Shown here: positions 32,016 to 43,399 of the stretch, one piece after another
Layout: each line of letters opens with the position of its first letter
How positions within the stretch are numbered: the first letter of the stretch is position 1
Assembly (NCBI GenBank): GCA_021229015.1
Contig: CM037788.1
Span: 37,410,024 to 37,474,023, forward strand
Reading direction: 5' to 3'
DNA: 64,000 nt
Origin: Solen grandis
Lineage: Eukaryota > Mollusca > Bivalvia > Adapedonta > Solenidae
Program-made: the position numbers and the translations under genes
Notes under the pieces: generated by a model
The model's input: only the letters and a program-made list of their open reading frames with translations
What the model was told of the DNA's origin: nothing
Database searches by the model: none

Positions 32016-32654
32016 TTTTTCTGGACGGTTATCAATACTGAATATGTATTATTGTTATTAAGTACTGTATATATATATATATATTAGTATGTCCAATTAA
32101 AATGGGTTTTCACTTCCGTTGGCGCATGTGCAAATTGGTAATACAGACGAATGTAAAGCCGTGATTGTAATAATTTTCAGTGACCGATATTTTTCTGTAT
32201 GTTTGGGGGTATCAAATACGTGATTTGTGTTTGTTTTGAATAGTATCGCTTGTGATTAATCATATTTAATAAGCTATATTAGTCAGTAGATGTTTGTATT
32301 TTAATGATGTTTATACATGTAGGTCATGACCTACTTATGACCTCACTTGTAGCACATTTCATGTCTTCTGTATTGAGCTTGTAATTATACATGATTGATT
32401 AATTATTAAATGATGTGTGGGATTAGTAAAGAGTTGAGTATACCTTATGAATATGCAACCGTAATATGAACGTTTGGTGTAGTTAATGCAGTAAATTAGT
32501 GAAATGTGAACTGTCGGACTGTGTACTGGGCAGTAGTGCTGCGCTGTCGAGACCTTTAAATAGCATTGGCTTACGGTAGTGGAGTTAAGTGCCCGCTCAG
32601 TATTTTACTCTGCAACGGGTCGTGAGATCTATTCCAGCTTGGACCTTTTTTTTC
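32016..32654 (+). repeat. Dispersed ~600-bp repeat, copy A, ending in a tRNA-like segment
   Basis: It matches 39482-40063 in the same orientation from 'tttttctggacggt' through 'agtatgtccaattaaaatggg', 'aataattttcagtgaccgatatttttct' and 'cacttgtagcacatttcatgtcttctgtattgagct' (shown in part) to 'attccagcttggacctttttttt'. The last ~90 bp are tRNA-like, with a T-arm-like 'gggtcgtgagatctattccagc'. It holds an AT microsatellite near 32065. Confidence 0.88.
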
Positions 32655-33295
32655 GGCGTAGCTGTATAATTTCGATTTCAACTCGCATCTTAAACCAATC
32701 AAATGTACGCTAACAGCGGTAAATAATTCTAAGCTGAATAAAAGGACTCCTGTTATTGGTTAACGCATCGTTATGGACTATAAAATTACTGTAAATAAGG
32801 GGTGCAGCTTGTATATATCATTCAGCTTGGTGTTATTACTTTTCTTTTTGATGTAAACATGAAAGTGATTTCAGTAAGTTAAATACAATCCTTTTCCATC
32901 AATGAGGAATGCTACTTTGTGAAAATGATTTAAAACAACAAAAAAGAATCCACCGTGTTATGACATGAAACCCCTTAATTACTATGTATACTAGTAGCCG
33001 TAGATACGAAACACAGTTTAATGTCCTGTTGTTCAGCTTTCCTAGTTCTACAGATGGTTGATAGATATGACCTGAAATATAATCAATATAAATTGTTTTT
33101 ATTTCTACTCTTCCTATTGCTCCAAAGATATCATCCGATGTGCTTGTATACTTTAATATATGTCATAAAGCATGTAAATTAGCGTTATCAATACTTTGAC
33201 CCACTTGAATTTGACCAACTATACCACCCCCAACACACACAAGAAACCACACACACACGAACGTATCTTACCCACTGATGCATGAGTATGTCTTA
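32655..33295. other. No recognised feature
   Basis: AT-rich sequence with a short CA-type run near 33232-33258. Confidence 0.45.
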
Positions 33296-33442
33296 AGGTA
33301 AAGTCCCTGTAATGGTTTCGCTACATTTCGGACCACATGACCTTTCACGGAGATAACCTAATGTTTCATTAGGGTACCTTGGTTTTCTTGGTAGAGGTTA
33401 AGTGGTCCAAGACGTAGCGGAACCATTACAGGGACTTTACCT
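33296..33442. repeat. 147-bp miniature element with long inverted ends
   Basis: The left end 'aggtaaagtccctgtaatgg' and the right end 'ccattacagggactttacct' are exact inverses, and the match continues with one mismatch through 'ttccgctac'. No coding capacity. Confidence 0.88.
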
Positions 33443-33854
33443 GAATAACGTGGACTTGAACGTGTTTAATTATGGTGCTGTGTTCATAACTGTGCTTTGC
33501 AATGCAAAAACGTTCCAATGAATTTCAGTCCTCTTTTCTTTCTTTCTTTCTTTTTTTTAACCGTTTGTTTTTTGTTTGTGTATGTGATTTTTAAAAACAT
33601 AAGCTGAGTAAAATAATAATTGAACACTTGTTTTGAAAATTACTTTTTTTCGTATACAATTTCGTCTGTATAGTTTTGTCCGTGTATTTCTTATTTCCTT
33701 GCATGAATATTGCGTAGATGAATTTCCCAAAACCATATGTTTAAAGTAACAATTCTGTTGGCATTTCTATTCAAGCCATGCTTTTCTTATGACTGATTTT
33801 ATGAATTGTAGTGGCTGGCCTTAAGCAAACAAAAGAGAATTCCGATTTATAAAA

Positions 33855-34293
33855 ACTATGGTGGCATATTTCTGCCAGTCACTTATCCACTAAGCTATGC
33901 TGAAACTTTTCTGAATTTTTTTCACATATTCAATCATTATCTGGCAAGTATTAATCAAGGTATCTTCACAGGACAAAGCTGCCTGTTAGTGCCCACTACT
34001 GCCAACCACATATTCACTAAGGTTAACTGGATAGTTACCATGCTTTCTTCGAGATATATGAAAAACAATGCCTGTTATCTACATAATTTAACTAGAAGAA
34101 AAGCGTGATATAGAGTTATCTTACGTGAAGATATGGCTGGCAGTAGTGGGCACAAACAGGCAGTTTTGTCCTGTTAAGATACATAAGGGGATAACACGAA
34201 AGTTTTCTACTTGCTAGATAATAAATCAATATGTGACATTTTTTTTCAGAAAGCTATGTGGATAAGTGACTGGCAGAAATATGCCACCATAGT
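33855..34293. repeat. Foldback element, copy 1
   Basis: Terminal inverted repeats of about 45 bp: 'actatggtggcatatttctg' inward through 'ccagtcacttatccac', and the inverse at 34250-34293. An inner inverted pair ('ggacaaagctgcctgttagt' / 'aacaggcagttttgtcc', flanking 'gcccactactgcc') means most of the element can fold back on itself. Confidence 0.88.
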
Positions 34294-34320
34294 TTTAGAA
34301 TATTTTTGCATACTTAACAT

Positions 34321-35360
34321 TTTTAGCTCACCTGAGCACTTGTGCTCGGGTGAGATTTTGCCTTTTGTCCGTCGTGCGTCGTCCGTCGTCCGCCGTCAAC
34401 AATTGCTTGTTAACACTCTAGAGGCCACAGTTGTGGCCCAATCTTCATGAAACTTAGTCAGGATGTTTGTCTACATGATATCTCGGATGAGTTCGAAATT
34501 GGGTCATGTGGGGTCAAAAACTAGGTCACCAAGTCAAATTATGGAAAAACCTTGTGAACACTCTAGAGGCCACAGTTTTAGCCAAATCTTCATGGAACTT
34601 GTTCAGGATGTTTGTCTATCTGATATCTCGGATAAGTTCGAAATTGGGTCATGTGGGGTCAAAAACTAGGTCACCAGGTCAAATTCTGGAAAAAACCTTG
34701 TGAACACTCTAGAGGCCACAGTTTTGGTCCAATCTTCATGAAACTTGGTCAGGATGTTTGTCTACATGATATCTCGGATGAGTTCGAAATTGGGTCATGT
34801 GGGGTCAAAAAATAGGTCACCAGGTCAAATTCTGGAAAAAAACTTGTGAACACTCTAGAGGCCACAGTTCTGGCCCAATCTTCATGGAACTTGGTCAGGA
34901 TGTTTGTCTACTTGATATCTCGGATGAGTTCGATAATAAATCACGTTGGGTTAACAACTAGGTCACCAGGTCAAATCTTAGAAAAATCTTGTGAACACTT
35001 TAGAGATTACAGTTTTAGACTAACCTTAATGTAAGTTGGTCAGAATGTTTGTTTACATCAAATCTCGGATGAATTCAAAACTGGGCAACATAGGGTCAAA
35101 AATGTAGGTCACCAGGGCAAATTTTATAAAATTCTTGTGAACACACTAGAGACCTACATTTTTTTCCCAGTCTTCATTTAACTTGTATGAATGATGACTG
35201 CATGAATTCCCAGTTGAGTGCAAATTCAGGTAGGATCAAAATGTAGGCCACTCAGTCAAATGTTAGAAAAACACTTTAGATGCCAGATTTTTTGTCATTT
35301 TGCCTAACACAGCCATCTTAATCAGGTGAGAGAAACAGGGCCATCTTGGCCCTCTTGTTT
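34321..35360 (+). mobile_element. Hairpin-ended element of the GCTCACC family
   Basis: The 5' end 'ttttagctcacctgagcac', loop, 'tgtgctcgggtgag' forms a hairpin, followed by a (GTCCGTC)n-like leader. Four good and two or three decayed ~145-bp core units follow ('gtgaacactctagaggccac', 'tcatg.aacttggtcaggatg', 'atatctcggatgagttcg', 'aggtcaccaggtcaaat'). The 3' end 'caggtgagagaaaca' plus the hairpin gggccatcttggccc ends in tcttgttt. Layout (5' hairpin, microsatellite, tandem core, 3' hairpin) parallels the CTAG family. Short open frames are translations of the core. Confidence 0.8.
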
Positions 35361-35741
35361 CTCTTTTATAAATGTGTGTGTGTTTGCGTGTTTAATTCGA
35401 TAAACACTTATTTCCCTATGAAGAAAATACAAAGCCAAATATTAAATCATTTTTGTAAAGTCTATACATGTCTCACGCTTTTGTAGGACGCATGCATATG
35501 TACATAAAAGATTGATTGGGAATGACACAAAGTGTACTCAATTATAATCGGTCTCTCTCCGAGAGGGTGATCAAATAGCAATATCTAGGTTATGTAAGGG
35601 CCTTTATAAATATTCACTCTGCATTCAGAAAGGTAAACAGAGAGTCGCTTGATTTTTGTAAATCGAACAGGTAGAAAATGAATGTTCAATAGGAAATAAG
35701 TTGTCTGATACAACCTCTAATTTCACGTACAACCGTACACT

Positions 35742-35788
<47 letters not shown>

Positions 35789-36469
35789 GAGAGAGAGAGT
35801 GAGAGATTTGTCTATATCACCAAGCGAGGTACATAACTGGGCGCAACAGTAAACAGGTATCATATTAGTATAAAATATTAGGGCCTAGAATTTCACATAC
35901 CTTTATTACTACATATCTAATTATTGTCCATCACTTTAATAATGGAAAAAAAATGTATAAATTGTTGGTTTTTACAGTTGTCCTGAGGTATGCCTATCAA
36001 AAAGGGCATTTCAATATATGGACAACACACACACTGGTCTATACATGTATACATAGGTATGCATATTTATTAGGTTAATAAAAAATAGGGAGGTACATTC
36101 ATTTCTATACACTTCATTGCATACTACATATTAATCACTTACTTGATCAGTGAAACCACGCGTAGTAAGAGATAATTAATCGATTGATTGATTAATTAAT
36201 TAATTGATTCCATAAAGAATTTCATTGTTTACAAACCAGTTAACTACCAAGTGGGTTTGTTCTAACTGAACTACTTCAAAACATGGAGATAGTGAACTTA
36301 GGCTATACTGAACAGATGAAAGTCCAGAGAGTTTACTTAATTACATTTGTTTCATGTAAACTGGTCGCTTGATGTCACTGATTTAGTTACTGATGAAAAA
36401 TTCCTTCCTCTCTTACCAAATTAGTGATAAACTGACACTGTATCATATTTTCAAGGAATTAAAAGGGAT
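35361..36469. other. Intergenic with GA microsatellite
   Basis: A (GA)n tract lies at 35748-35808 and a run of 'attaattgatt' near 36178-36205. Otherwise AT-rich, with nothing recognised. Confidence 0.5.
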
Positions 36470-36793
36470 ACTATGGTGGCATTTTTCTGCCAACCACTAG
36501 GCCAAATTTTAAATAATGGGTATTCGCCTTTTTTCAAATTAGTTTAATAATGTAGATAACAAACATTTTTTTCACATAATTATCTGGAAAAAAAGCATGA
36601 TATCCAGTTCATATAAGTGAATATGTGATTGGCAGTAGTGGGCACTAACAGATAGATTTGTCCTGTTAAGATACCTAAGTGGATAACTTGAAAAACATTT
36701 CCTAACCAGATACTAACTGAATATGTGACACTTTTTCAGAAAAGTTTCGACATAGCTAAATGGATAAGTGGCTGGCAGAAATATGGCACCATA
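36470..36793. repeat. Foldback element, copy 2
   Basis: 'actatggtggcatttttctg' on the left and 'ggcagaaatatggcaccata' on the right correspond to the ends of 33855-34293. The inner 'ggcagtagtgggcac' and 'ttgtcctgttaagatacc' are shared too. It is about 115 bp shorter than copy 1. Confidence 0.85.
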
Positions 36794-37063
36794 AGAAACA
36801 AAATAAAAATGGAAGCTTATTATTACTCATACCTTATGCATTCACAGAGATCTTCTAAAAGTTTTCGTTCTTCCGCCCTCCAATGTAATCCCAGTTAGTT
36901 CCTGTGGGTAGCAATTATCTCGGAATGAGATACCCGATTGTTGTGAAAAGCCGTATTTCGTAGCATTTACTGTTTAGAATATTCTATATATAGAATATAA
37001 ATGAAGTATATAAAAACCACCAATATTATTCGATGTAAATGACAGTAAGTTAAAAATCTGTGT

Positions 37064-37300
37064 AACCCTTTCCCTCATACAGGACACCATGAAAAGACCT
37101 ATGCGAACAACATAAAACCAGATCAGCCTGCGAGTAACTCGCAGGCTGATCAGGTTTTATGCTGTTCGCTGCTCCTCAGTGGTCTGGAAATGAGGATTTT
37201 ACAATTGAATTTGGTAAGGTTTAACTGTGGTTTTCTGCAGATCAGGCTTTATGTGGTACCTATTAAGTGCGTCAAAATGAGTCTATATGAGGGAAAGGTT
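37064..37300. repeat. Miniature element with a near-perfect internal hairpin, copy 1
   Basis: The ends 'aaccctttccctcata' and 'tatgagggaaaggtt' are inverted. Inside, 'gatcagcctgcgagt' pairs exactly with 'actcgcaggctgatc' (37121-37151) and the pairing extends outward through 'gcgaacaacataaaacc' / 'ggttttatgctgttcgc' with one or two mismatches, giving a stem of about 32 bp. Confidence 0.85.
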
Positions 37301-38265
37301 ATTCATATGAGACATACCATTATTTGTCAGCGTGTTACGTTAACTAGGTCGGTTTTTAGAGAGACATGCATGTGCAAATCAATACAATAAGAATTCTCTT
37401 TAACTCATTCGATCCGGACCATAATAAGGCAATATTGAATTTTAATTACATGTAAATATATTCAATCAAACAAGAAACTTTCCGATCCTTTGAAAAGTTT
37501 TAAGTAAGTACTAAAATGGACAATTGTACTATTTTAAGGTAATGGGTCTATAAAAAGATTTTAATAACTAGGTCCTTTATAAAAATGTTGATTAAATTAA
37601 TAAGATCAAGACTCTGAGAGTCAAAATAAAAAAATAAAAAAAACTTCACACTGACATTTTGAATTGGAATTGCCACTCTATATTTTACAAGACAAAATTG
37701 AAATTTCAATCAGTGAATATGAATGCTTCTAAAATTGTTTTTAAAAAAAGAGCGTTTGTGTGTGTTTTACTTCCTCTTTGTCTCTCTCTCTCTCTCTCTT
37801 GTCTTATATTTTAGGATGAAACTAAAAATGAATTAACCCCAGAAGGAGGTGTATATGGACAAAAACAATAACAACAACACCAACAACAACAAACAACAAC
37901 AAAAAAACAAAACAACAACAACAAACAAACGAAACACGGGGACAGGACATTACATAAAACAGAGAAATACCAACAGTTACCGCCTTGGTATGGTCAAAGA
38001 CCTATTAAACATATGTTATCATAGGTCTTTGGTATGGTCAGTCGGGAAAAGGACTAACTGGGGGTGCTGAAATCAGGTTTCGAGGGGTCTTAGCCTCGCA
38101 CAAACATAACACTTATATAATTGAAAATGTCATACATGTATTTAAAGCTTCTTAATTAAAGGAAGGCAGCCGTAAACTCTGTGTTGTAAACTGTATTAAT
38201 TAAAGGGAGACACTTATTGTCTTAGTTAAGGTACCTGTATTTTGACATATCTTTCCTATTCATGA
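37301..38265. other. Intergenic with CT and AAC microsatellites
   Basis: (CT)n lies at 37779-37799 and an AAC/AAAC-rich run at 37858-37932. Open frames over these are compositional. No gene recognised. Confidence 0.55.
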
Positions 38266-38271
38266 AGGACT

Positions 38272-38350
38272 TTGGGTTCGAATCCCGGCAGGGTCATTCG
38301 GATTTTCATGTGAGGAAGCGGTAGGTCGGTGGTTCTACCCGGATGTCTCT
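38272..38350 (+). repeat. SINE fragment, head-to-head with the next copy
   Basis: 'tgggttcgaatcccggcagg', 'gattttcatgtgaggaagcg' and 'ggtcggtggttctacccgg' belong to the family of 38678. It stops where the minus-strand copy begins. Confidence 0.75.
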
Positions 38351-38579
38351 GTCGCCTCGACAGTATTTTAGTCATATAGCGACGTCCAGCTAATTACAGG
38401 TGGAGGAAGACCCCGAATGCACGGAGACAACCGGGTAGAACCACGCGACCTACCGCAAGCCAGCTGGAAGGCTTCCTCACATGAAAATCTGAATGACTCT
38501 GCCGGGATTCGAACCCACGCGGTGAGGGGCTGAGTGAGTGTTAAAGTCAGCAACTTTACCCTCTCGGCCACGGAGGCCC
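38351..38579 (-). repeat. Nearly full-length tRNA-derived SINE
   Basis: On the minus strand it has the tRNA-like head ('ggcctccgtggccgagaggg', B-box-like 'gggttcgaatcccgg'), the body 'ttcatgtgaggaagccttcc' and 'gcggtaggtcg.gtggttct', and a tail ending 'tactgtcgaggcgac'. It accounts for a 79-codon open frame. Confidence 0.85.
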
Positions 38580-38677
38580 AAAATATTGTAATAAAATCAT
38601 AATTCAAACGTAGTAGAATGTAAATATTGTTGTTTTTTTGTTTTCATTGTGGGAAGTACTCTTATACATATATACGA

Positions 38678-38926
38678 GGGGCCGCCGTGGCCGAGCGATT
38701 ACAGTCGTGGACTACAAATCTTTCAGCCCCTCACCGCTGTAGGTTCGAATTCCAGTAGGGACTTCGGATTTTGCATGTGAGGAAGCCTTCTAGCTGGCTT
38801 GCGGTAGGTCGGTGGTTCTACCCGGGTACCTCTGTGTACTCGGGCTCTTCCTCCACCGAAATTAGCTGGACGTCGCTATATGATTGAAATACTATCGCAG
38901 CGACGGTAAACCCCAATACAACAACA
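38678..38926 (+). repeat. Full-length tRNA-derived SINE with perfect 12-bp target duplication
   Basis: The head 'ggccgccgtggccgagcg' and B-box-like 'aggttcgaattcc', the body and the tail 'tatcgcagcgacggtaaacc' plus (ACAAC)n are complete. The flanks acatatatacga (38666-38677 and 38927-38938) are identical. This is the best reference copy of the family in the window. Confidence 0.93.
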
Positions 38927-38938
38927 ACATATATACGA

Positions 38939-39481
38939 AATCAGTATCTACTGAAGAAATACGATTCAGTTAGAAATTTAGAAGGGTTTTATAACATTCT
39001 TAGTTCAACTGGTGCTAATGTTATGTATAGAAAAGCGTTATATAGTGATAAATTGCTTCAAAACTTTCTTGATGATAAAATATTGACTGGTTAAAATATT
39101 GACACGTGATTATTCACCACCTTGTCTAAATTATGTATGTCATCTCATTTAAGTTAAAATTGGATTTGATGGTATAATACGTGTGTATACATTCTTTAAA
39201 TGGGAGAAATATGCAGCTTTTGTAATTGTATATGGAGGCATTAACTTAATATTTATTTTATTTATTTATATTATTATATACATTTATAATAGATTGAATG
39301 GTGATGGTGATGATTGAGTCAGTAGAAGGCGTATGACACAACTTCCTTTGTCTCCTGACCATGTGCTTAGTATTTTGGACCGGAGGCCTATATTGCTATG
39401 AATAAATTCTTTTACTTGACTTGACTATAAGGGCTTTCTGAAAATGTATATCAGTATACCTCACCAGGTTTTTGTTGTTGT
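38939..39481. other. No recognised gene
   Basis: AT-rich. 'ttttacttgacttgact' near 39410-39426 may be the inverted (TCAAG)n tail of a SINE. Confidence 0.4.
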
Positions 39482-40063
39482 TTTTTTCTGGACGGTAATT
39501 CAGTACTGAATATATGTTACTGTTATTAAGTATTGTATATTTATTAGTATGTCCAATTAAAATGGGTCCGTTGGCGCAAGTGCAAATTGGTATTGCAGTC
39601 GAATGAAAGCCGTGATTTAATAATTTTCAGTGACCGATATTTTTCTATATGATTGTTTTGGGGATATCAAATACATGATTTGCGTTTGTTTCAAATAGTT
39701 TCGCGTGTGATTTATCATATTTAATAAGTTATTAGTAAGTAGATGCTTGTATTTTATGACATTTATACATGTAAGTCTTCACTTGTAGCACATTTCATGT
39801 CTTCTGTATTGAGCTTATAATTGTACATGGTTGTTTAATTATTACATATATGTGGGATAAGTAATGCGTAAAGTATATTTTTATGAATATGCAAACGTAA
39901 ATGAGAAAATGCAGTAAATAGTGAAATTGAACTGTCGGACGTGTACTGGTCAGTAGTGCTGCGCTGTTGAGACCTATAAATAGCATTGGCTTACGGTAGT
40001 GCCCGCTCAGTATTTTTCTCTGCAAGGGGTCGTTAGTTCTATTCCAGCTTGGACCTTTTTTTT
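39482..40063 (+). repeat. Dispersed ~600-bp repeat, copy B
   Basis: Same order and orientation as 32016-32654, with several small deletions (for example in the AT run and in the 'gacctacttatgacctc' part). The tRNA-like end ('gggtcgttagttctattccagc') is closer to a real T-arm than in copy A. Confidence 0.88.
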
Positions 40064-40309
40064 AATTCTTTTTGAGAGAAGTTAGATAATATATGTATAG
40101 TAGGCTGTGTTTTAAATACTAGTTTTTATACATTTTTATTTTCCGTTGTATTGCTTCCCTTTTATTTAAAACATCGACCACAGGACCCTGATCACAATAT
40201 TCATTTAAACAAATCTTTCAAGAAAATCTCAACATATATAAATTAAAGATAATATATAGAGAGTCGAAAATTATTTATCTTATTTTTTGAGATAATATAT
40301 AGAGAGGTG

Positions 40310-41760
40310 CCGGTGAAGCAATACAATGAATGAGACGATCCCGTCCAACCGCAGAGTTGGCCGCCAGCTGGAACATGAACAGGACTGCCTCATCGCGACC
40401 GGGTTGACTCCTACAGTGCAACCCAGCACATGGGGGGAAGCGTGTCTGAAGCTTCCATTCGGGTTTTGGTCCATTGACCCAACCTCTCCGAGTCCGACCA
40501 TCTGCGGCTTAGACAGGAAGTCATTAGAGTTTTGAGGTCGCAGGGATGCCTTTTGTTTCGGTGGACCCCAAACAACAACACCCCCCTTTGGTCCTCAGTC
40601 GGATTGGTCCCTGGGGTAGGTCTCCATAGTCGAGTTGGTCCTCTGTAGGGTAGGTCTCCGGTTTCGCAGAAGCCCCCAGTGCCCCTTCCAAGACCCCTCA
40701 TGGTTCTGCGGGGCCCGATGCTGACAGATCTTTGGAGTAAAGGCTCTTTGATTCCCAAGTCCCCCAGGCCCTGTCGAGAGACATGGCTGTCGAAGACCTT
40801 GGGCGGGGAAAGGGGCAGCGGGTCAAAGTCTTTGTGGAGACTGAACTGCTTCTCAAGATCACCACCTGATGGGATTCCAGCATTGAGTCAGTAGAGGGGG
40901 GATCTACAGTGGAGCGGCCCTTTGAATGGGCAGATGTCCATGTCCAACTTTACCATGGAAGTGACGGTCCCTAGGCCGGTCATCGGACGGCGTACCTTAG
41001 TCAAATGTTGCTGAGCAGCGTGACATCTCCTCGGATGTGAACTTCCTTTCGTCCAATCTGGGGCGGGCCATCCGTTTCTTCCTCTTTTTTTGCGTCAGCT
41101 TCCGGGGGGGGGGGGGTTTCAGACAGCACCTTGCGCAGGATGGCCCATAGGTGTTGAGGCAAACGACTGTCGGGGCCGAAGTCTCCCAACAGAGGTTGGA
41201 GTCATAAAAACCGGGGCTACGGTGTCACGGGTGCTGGGGGCCACAACGGCGGTTTCAACCTTAGGGGGGGGGCGTCGCTGCCCCCTTGACAAGCTGACTG
41301 TTTCCTCTGGGAGAGAGAGCCCCGGGTACTCCCTAACAGAGAGTCCTCGACGGTGTGTCCATCCCCATTCGGCTGTTGACGCCAGGATCCGTTATCAGGC
41401 CCTGGAACCCAGTTTCTAGCTCCTGCGTCACCCTTTGGCGGTCTGTAGAGTGAGGTCACTCGCAGGCGGCCCGTCGGTGCCGGCTTAGCTGTTCGTCCCT
41501 CCATTTCCACCATCTGTACTTTGGGCAGAGGAAGACATTTCGGCTAATTCCAGCTTTGGCCCCGGGAGTGGAGGGATCCAGTGCAGGGGCGAGCTCCAAT
41601 ACCACATTTCAATCCAGGATTTCATGAGCTCCACCGGTCACTGAGATCCTTGGTGGCGTCATGGATTTCCTGACCCCGTCACTAGCTGAGCCAGTTTCAG
41701 GGCAGGATCCAAGGCTCACCGATCGGTCTCCTTGCGGATGGGCTGCGGGGTCCGCCATAC
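40310..41760 (-). pseudogene. GC-rich retrotransposon segment, possibly gag-like
   Basis: Base composition changes abruptly to GC-rich at about 40310, in line with the adjoining pol fragment. On the minus strand the reading frame is broken many times. A start-like ATG near 41752 and, near 40390-40440, a CX2C stretch beside Gly/Ser/Arg-rich sequence could be a decayed gag with a zinc-knuckle region, but the His of the knuckle is not clear. Several runs of G or C may be consensus errors. It lies downstream of the integrase on the same strand, which is not the usual gag-pol order. Confidence 0.3.
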
Positions 41761-42029
41761 CTACACAGAAAGCAAACAAACCCCTTAGCGTACCCGCCTA
41801 TGAATGGCTGCATTATTTTTATCAATGTCCAAGGCATCAGTTGGCGTAATGTAACAGGAGCCAAAATTGAATATAAAGCGGAGCTGCCAGGGTTTCCCCT
41901 GCAAGAGCAAAAACCCTTTTCACACCTCTAGGGGCTTCGAAACCTTACTGGGTTTTTTTCCAAGGTGCAATCCACTGAGGGATCTCCGATCCCGCAAAGT
42001 TTAAGAGGTCATGTAACACAAAAACGAAT

Positions 42030-43340
42030 TCTGACTTGACGGGAAAAATAGGAAGAAAAGTTTCTTACACTTCCCGCACACGCGATCAAGGAACACTGAT
42101 CACCACCTCAAGGTTTCGTTCCATGATGGGGGGTCATTATGGGTTAATGGTTTGGAGGGTACCTTATGACCTTTCGGGCGGTTTCATGAGCTCTCTGCAT
42201 GGGGAGGTGAGTTCTCTACATGGGGAGGGGAAACATTAATTCCGCCGGAGTACTTACCCTCTCCCCATTATATATTTACCGGAAGCCAATCAGCGTTCAC
42301 GATGTTCTGGGGGGCGCCTGCAATTTCTTCAATGTTAGTCCCACTTTTTGGGGATTTTCCCACGAAACAGCCAACTGCGTCCATGAGGGTGCGTTTTAAC
42401 GCTCCACCTGGCCATTAAGGAGGGCCATTAGGGCGTGGTCGCGCCTTCTGGATCTCTAGAACTCTGTAAAAAATCTTGGTCTTTGACTCAAAGTTGCGGC
42501 CCCTTTATCCGAGAAGACCTTGAAAGGATTTCAAATCTTGAGAAGAACCGTCGACCGTTGCCCTGCAGTATCCTCCGCGGACTAGGCACGGGGAAAGCAC
42601 CCACTCACTTGGGAATGATCGACTATCCACACATCTCCTTTCCCGAGGCGGGCTTGGGGAAAAGCCCTAGTAAATCAAATGCACTGTTTCCATGGGCCAC
42701 CCGCCTGATATTCATCGTGGGGCACCTCCCTGGCGAGCAGTCTTTTTGATTGTACTGAGCATAACCACCAAAAGAAACGAGATGTCTTTCCCAATATCAT
42801 TCCAAGCAAACTTTTCCTTCATTCGGTCAAAGTGCGACTCTCCCGGTGACCGATAGAAGGAGGTCAGGGTTCAGTTCCAGGCCTTCGCCCTCATTTCGAC
42901 TGGCAATCAAGAGTTGTTTCTCCTCAGAATGCTTACGTTTGATAGGCACACCCCAACAAGACAAACTCCCTCTTGTGACTGGGCTAGAAAAAAAGGGTTT
43001 GCATCAGGCACCCTTTTATTCTCCAGCCAATCCAGCACCAGACCCAAGTCACTGTCCGATGCTGCGCCTCCCGAAATCAGACACAGTGAAACCCCAACTT
43101 TGGAGGCTCATTGGTGAATCCAGGTAGGGCTTTCCACCTTGCTGTACCCAGGTCCCAAGGGGGGATCCGGGGCCGGAGCCTCCCCGGGTCGCTATCAAGC
43201 ATATGGCCAACCCATTAAAAAAACCCGCAGCGCCCCCCGGGGAATTTTTTTCCAAACCCACCCCTTTTGGTCACATCCACTGGATCTACAGCGCCCCCGG
43301 GCCCCCCAACCCCCTTAAGGGGCGTACTGTGACAGCGATC
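42030..43340 (-). pseudogene. Broken Ty3/gypsy-type pol fragment (RNase H end and integrase)
   Basis: On the minus strand, several short pieces in different frames fit one integrase. At 42776-42840 a stretch with KFAWNDIGKDIS, before a decayed Cys pair and a Lys-rich end, fits the HHCC region. 42470-42720 fits the catalytic core, with a phenylalanine/glycine-rich 'SRF' part. At 42399-42416 the exact codons for NGQVER, a hallmark of Ty3/gypsy integrases, are present. 42030-42240 fits the C-terminal part. 43040-43340 may be the end of RNase H. Stops and frameshifts are frequent, so nothing functional is encoded here. It may be an old copy, a badly called one, or both. Confidence 0.65.
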
Positions 43341-43399
43341 CCAACAGTACTAAAATAGATCCCCCGGGAGAATTATTAAAAAACCCTTTGTTTAAATAT

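Noticed and set aside
34463..35034. Repeated short proteins (VYLISRMSSKLGHVG type)
   Set aside because: Translations of the ~145-bp core unit of a hairpin-ended element.
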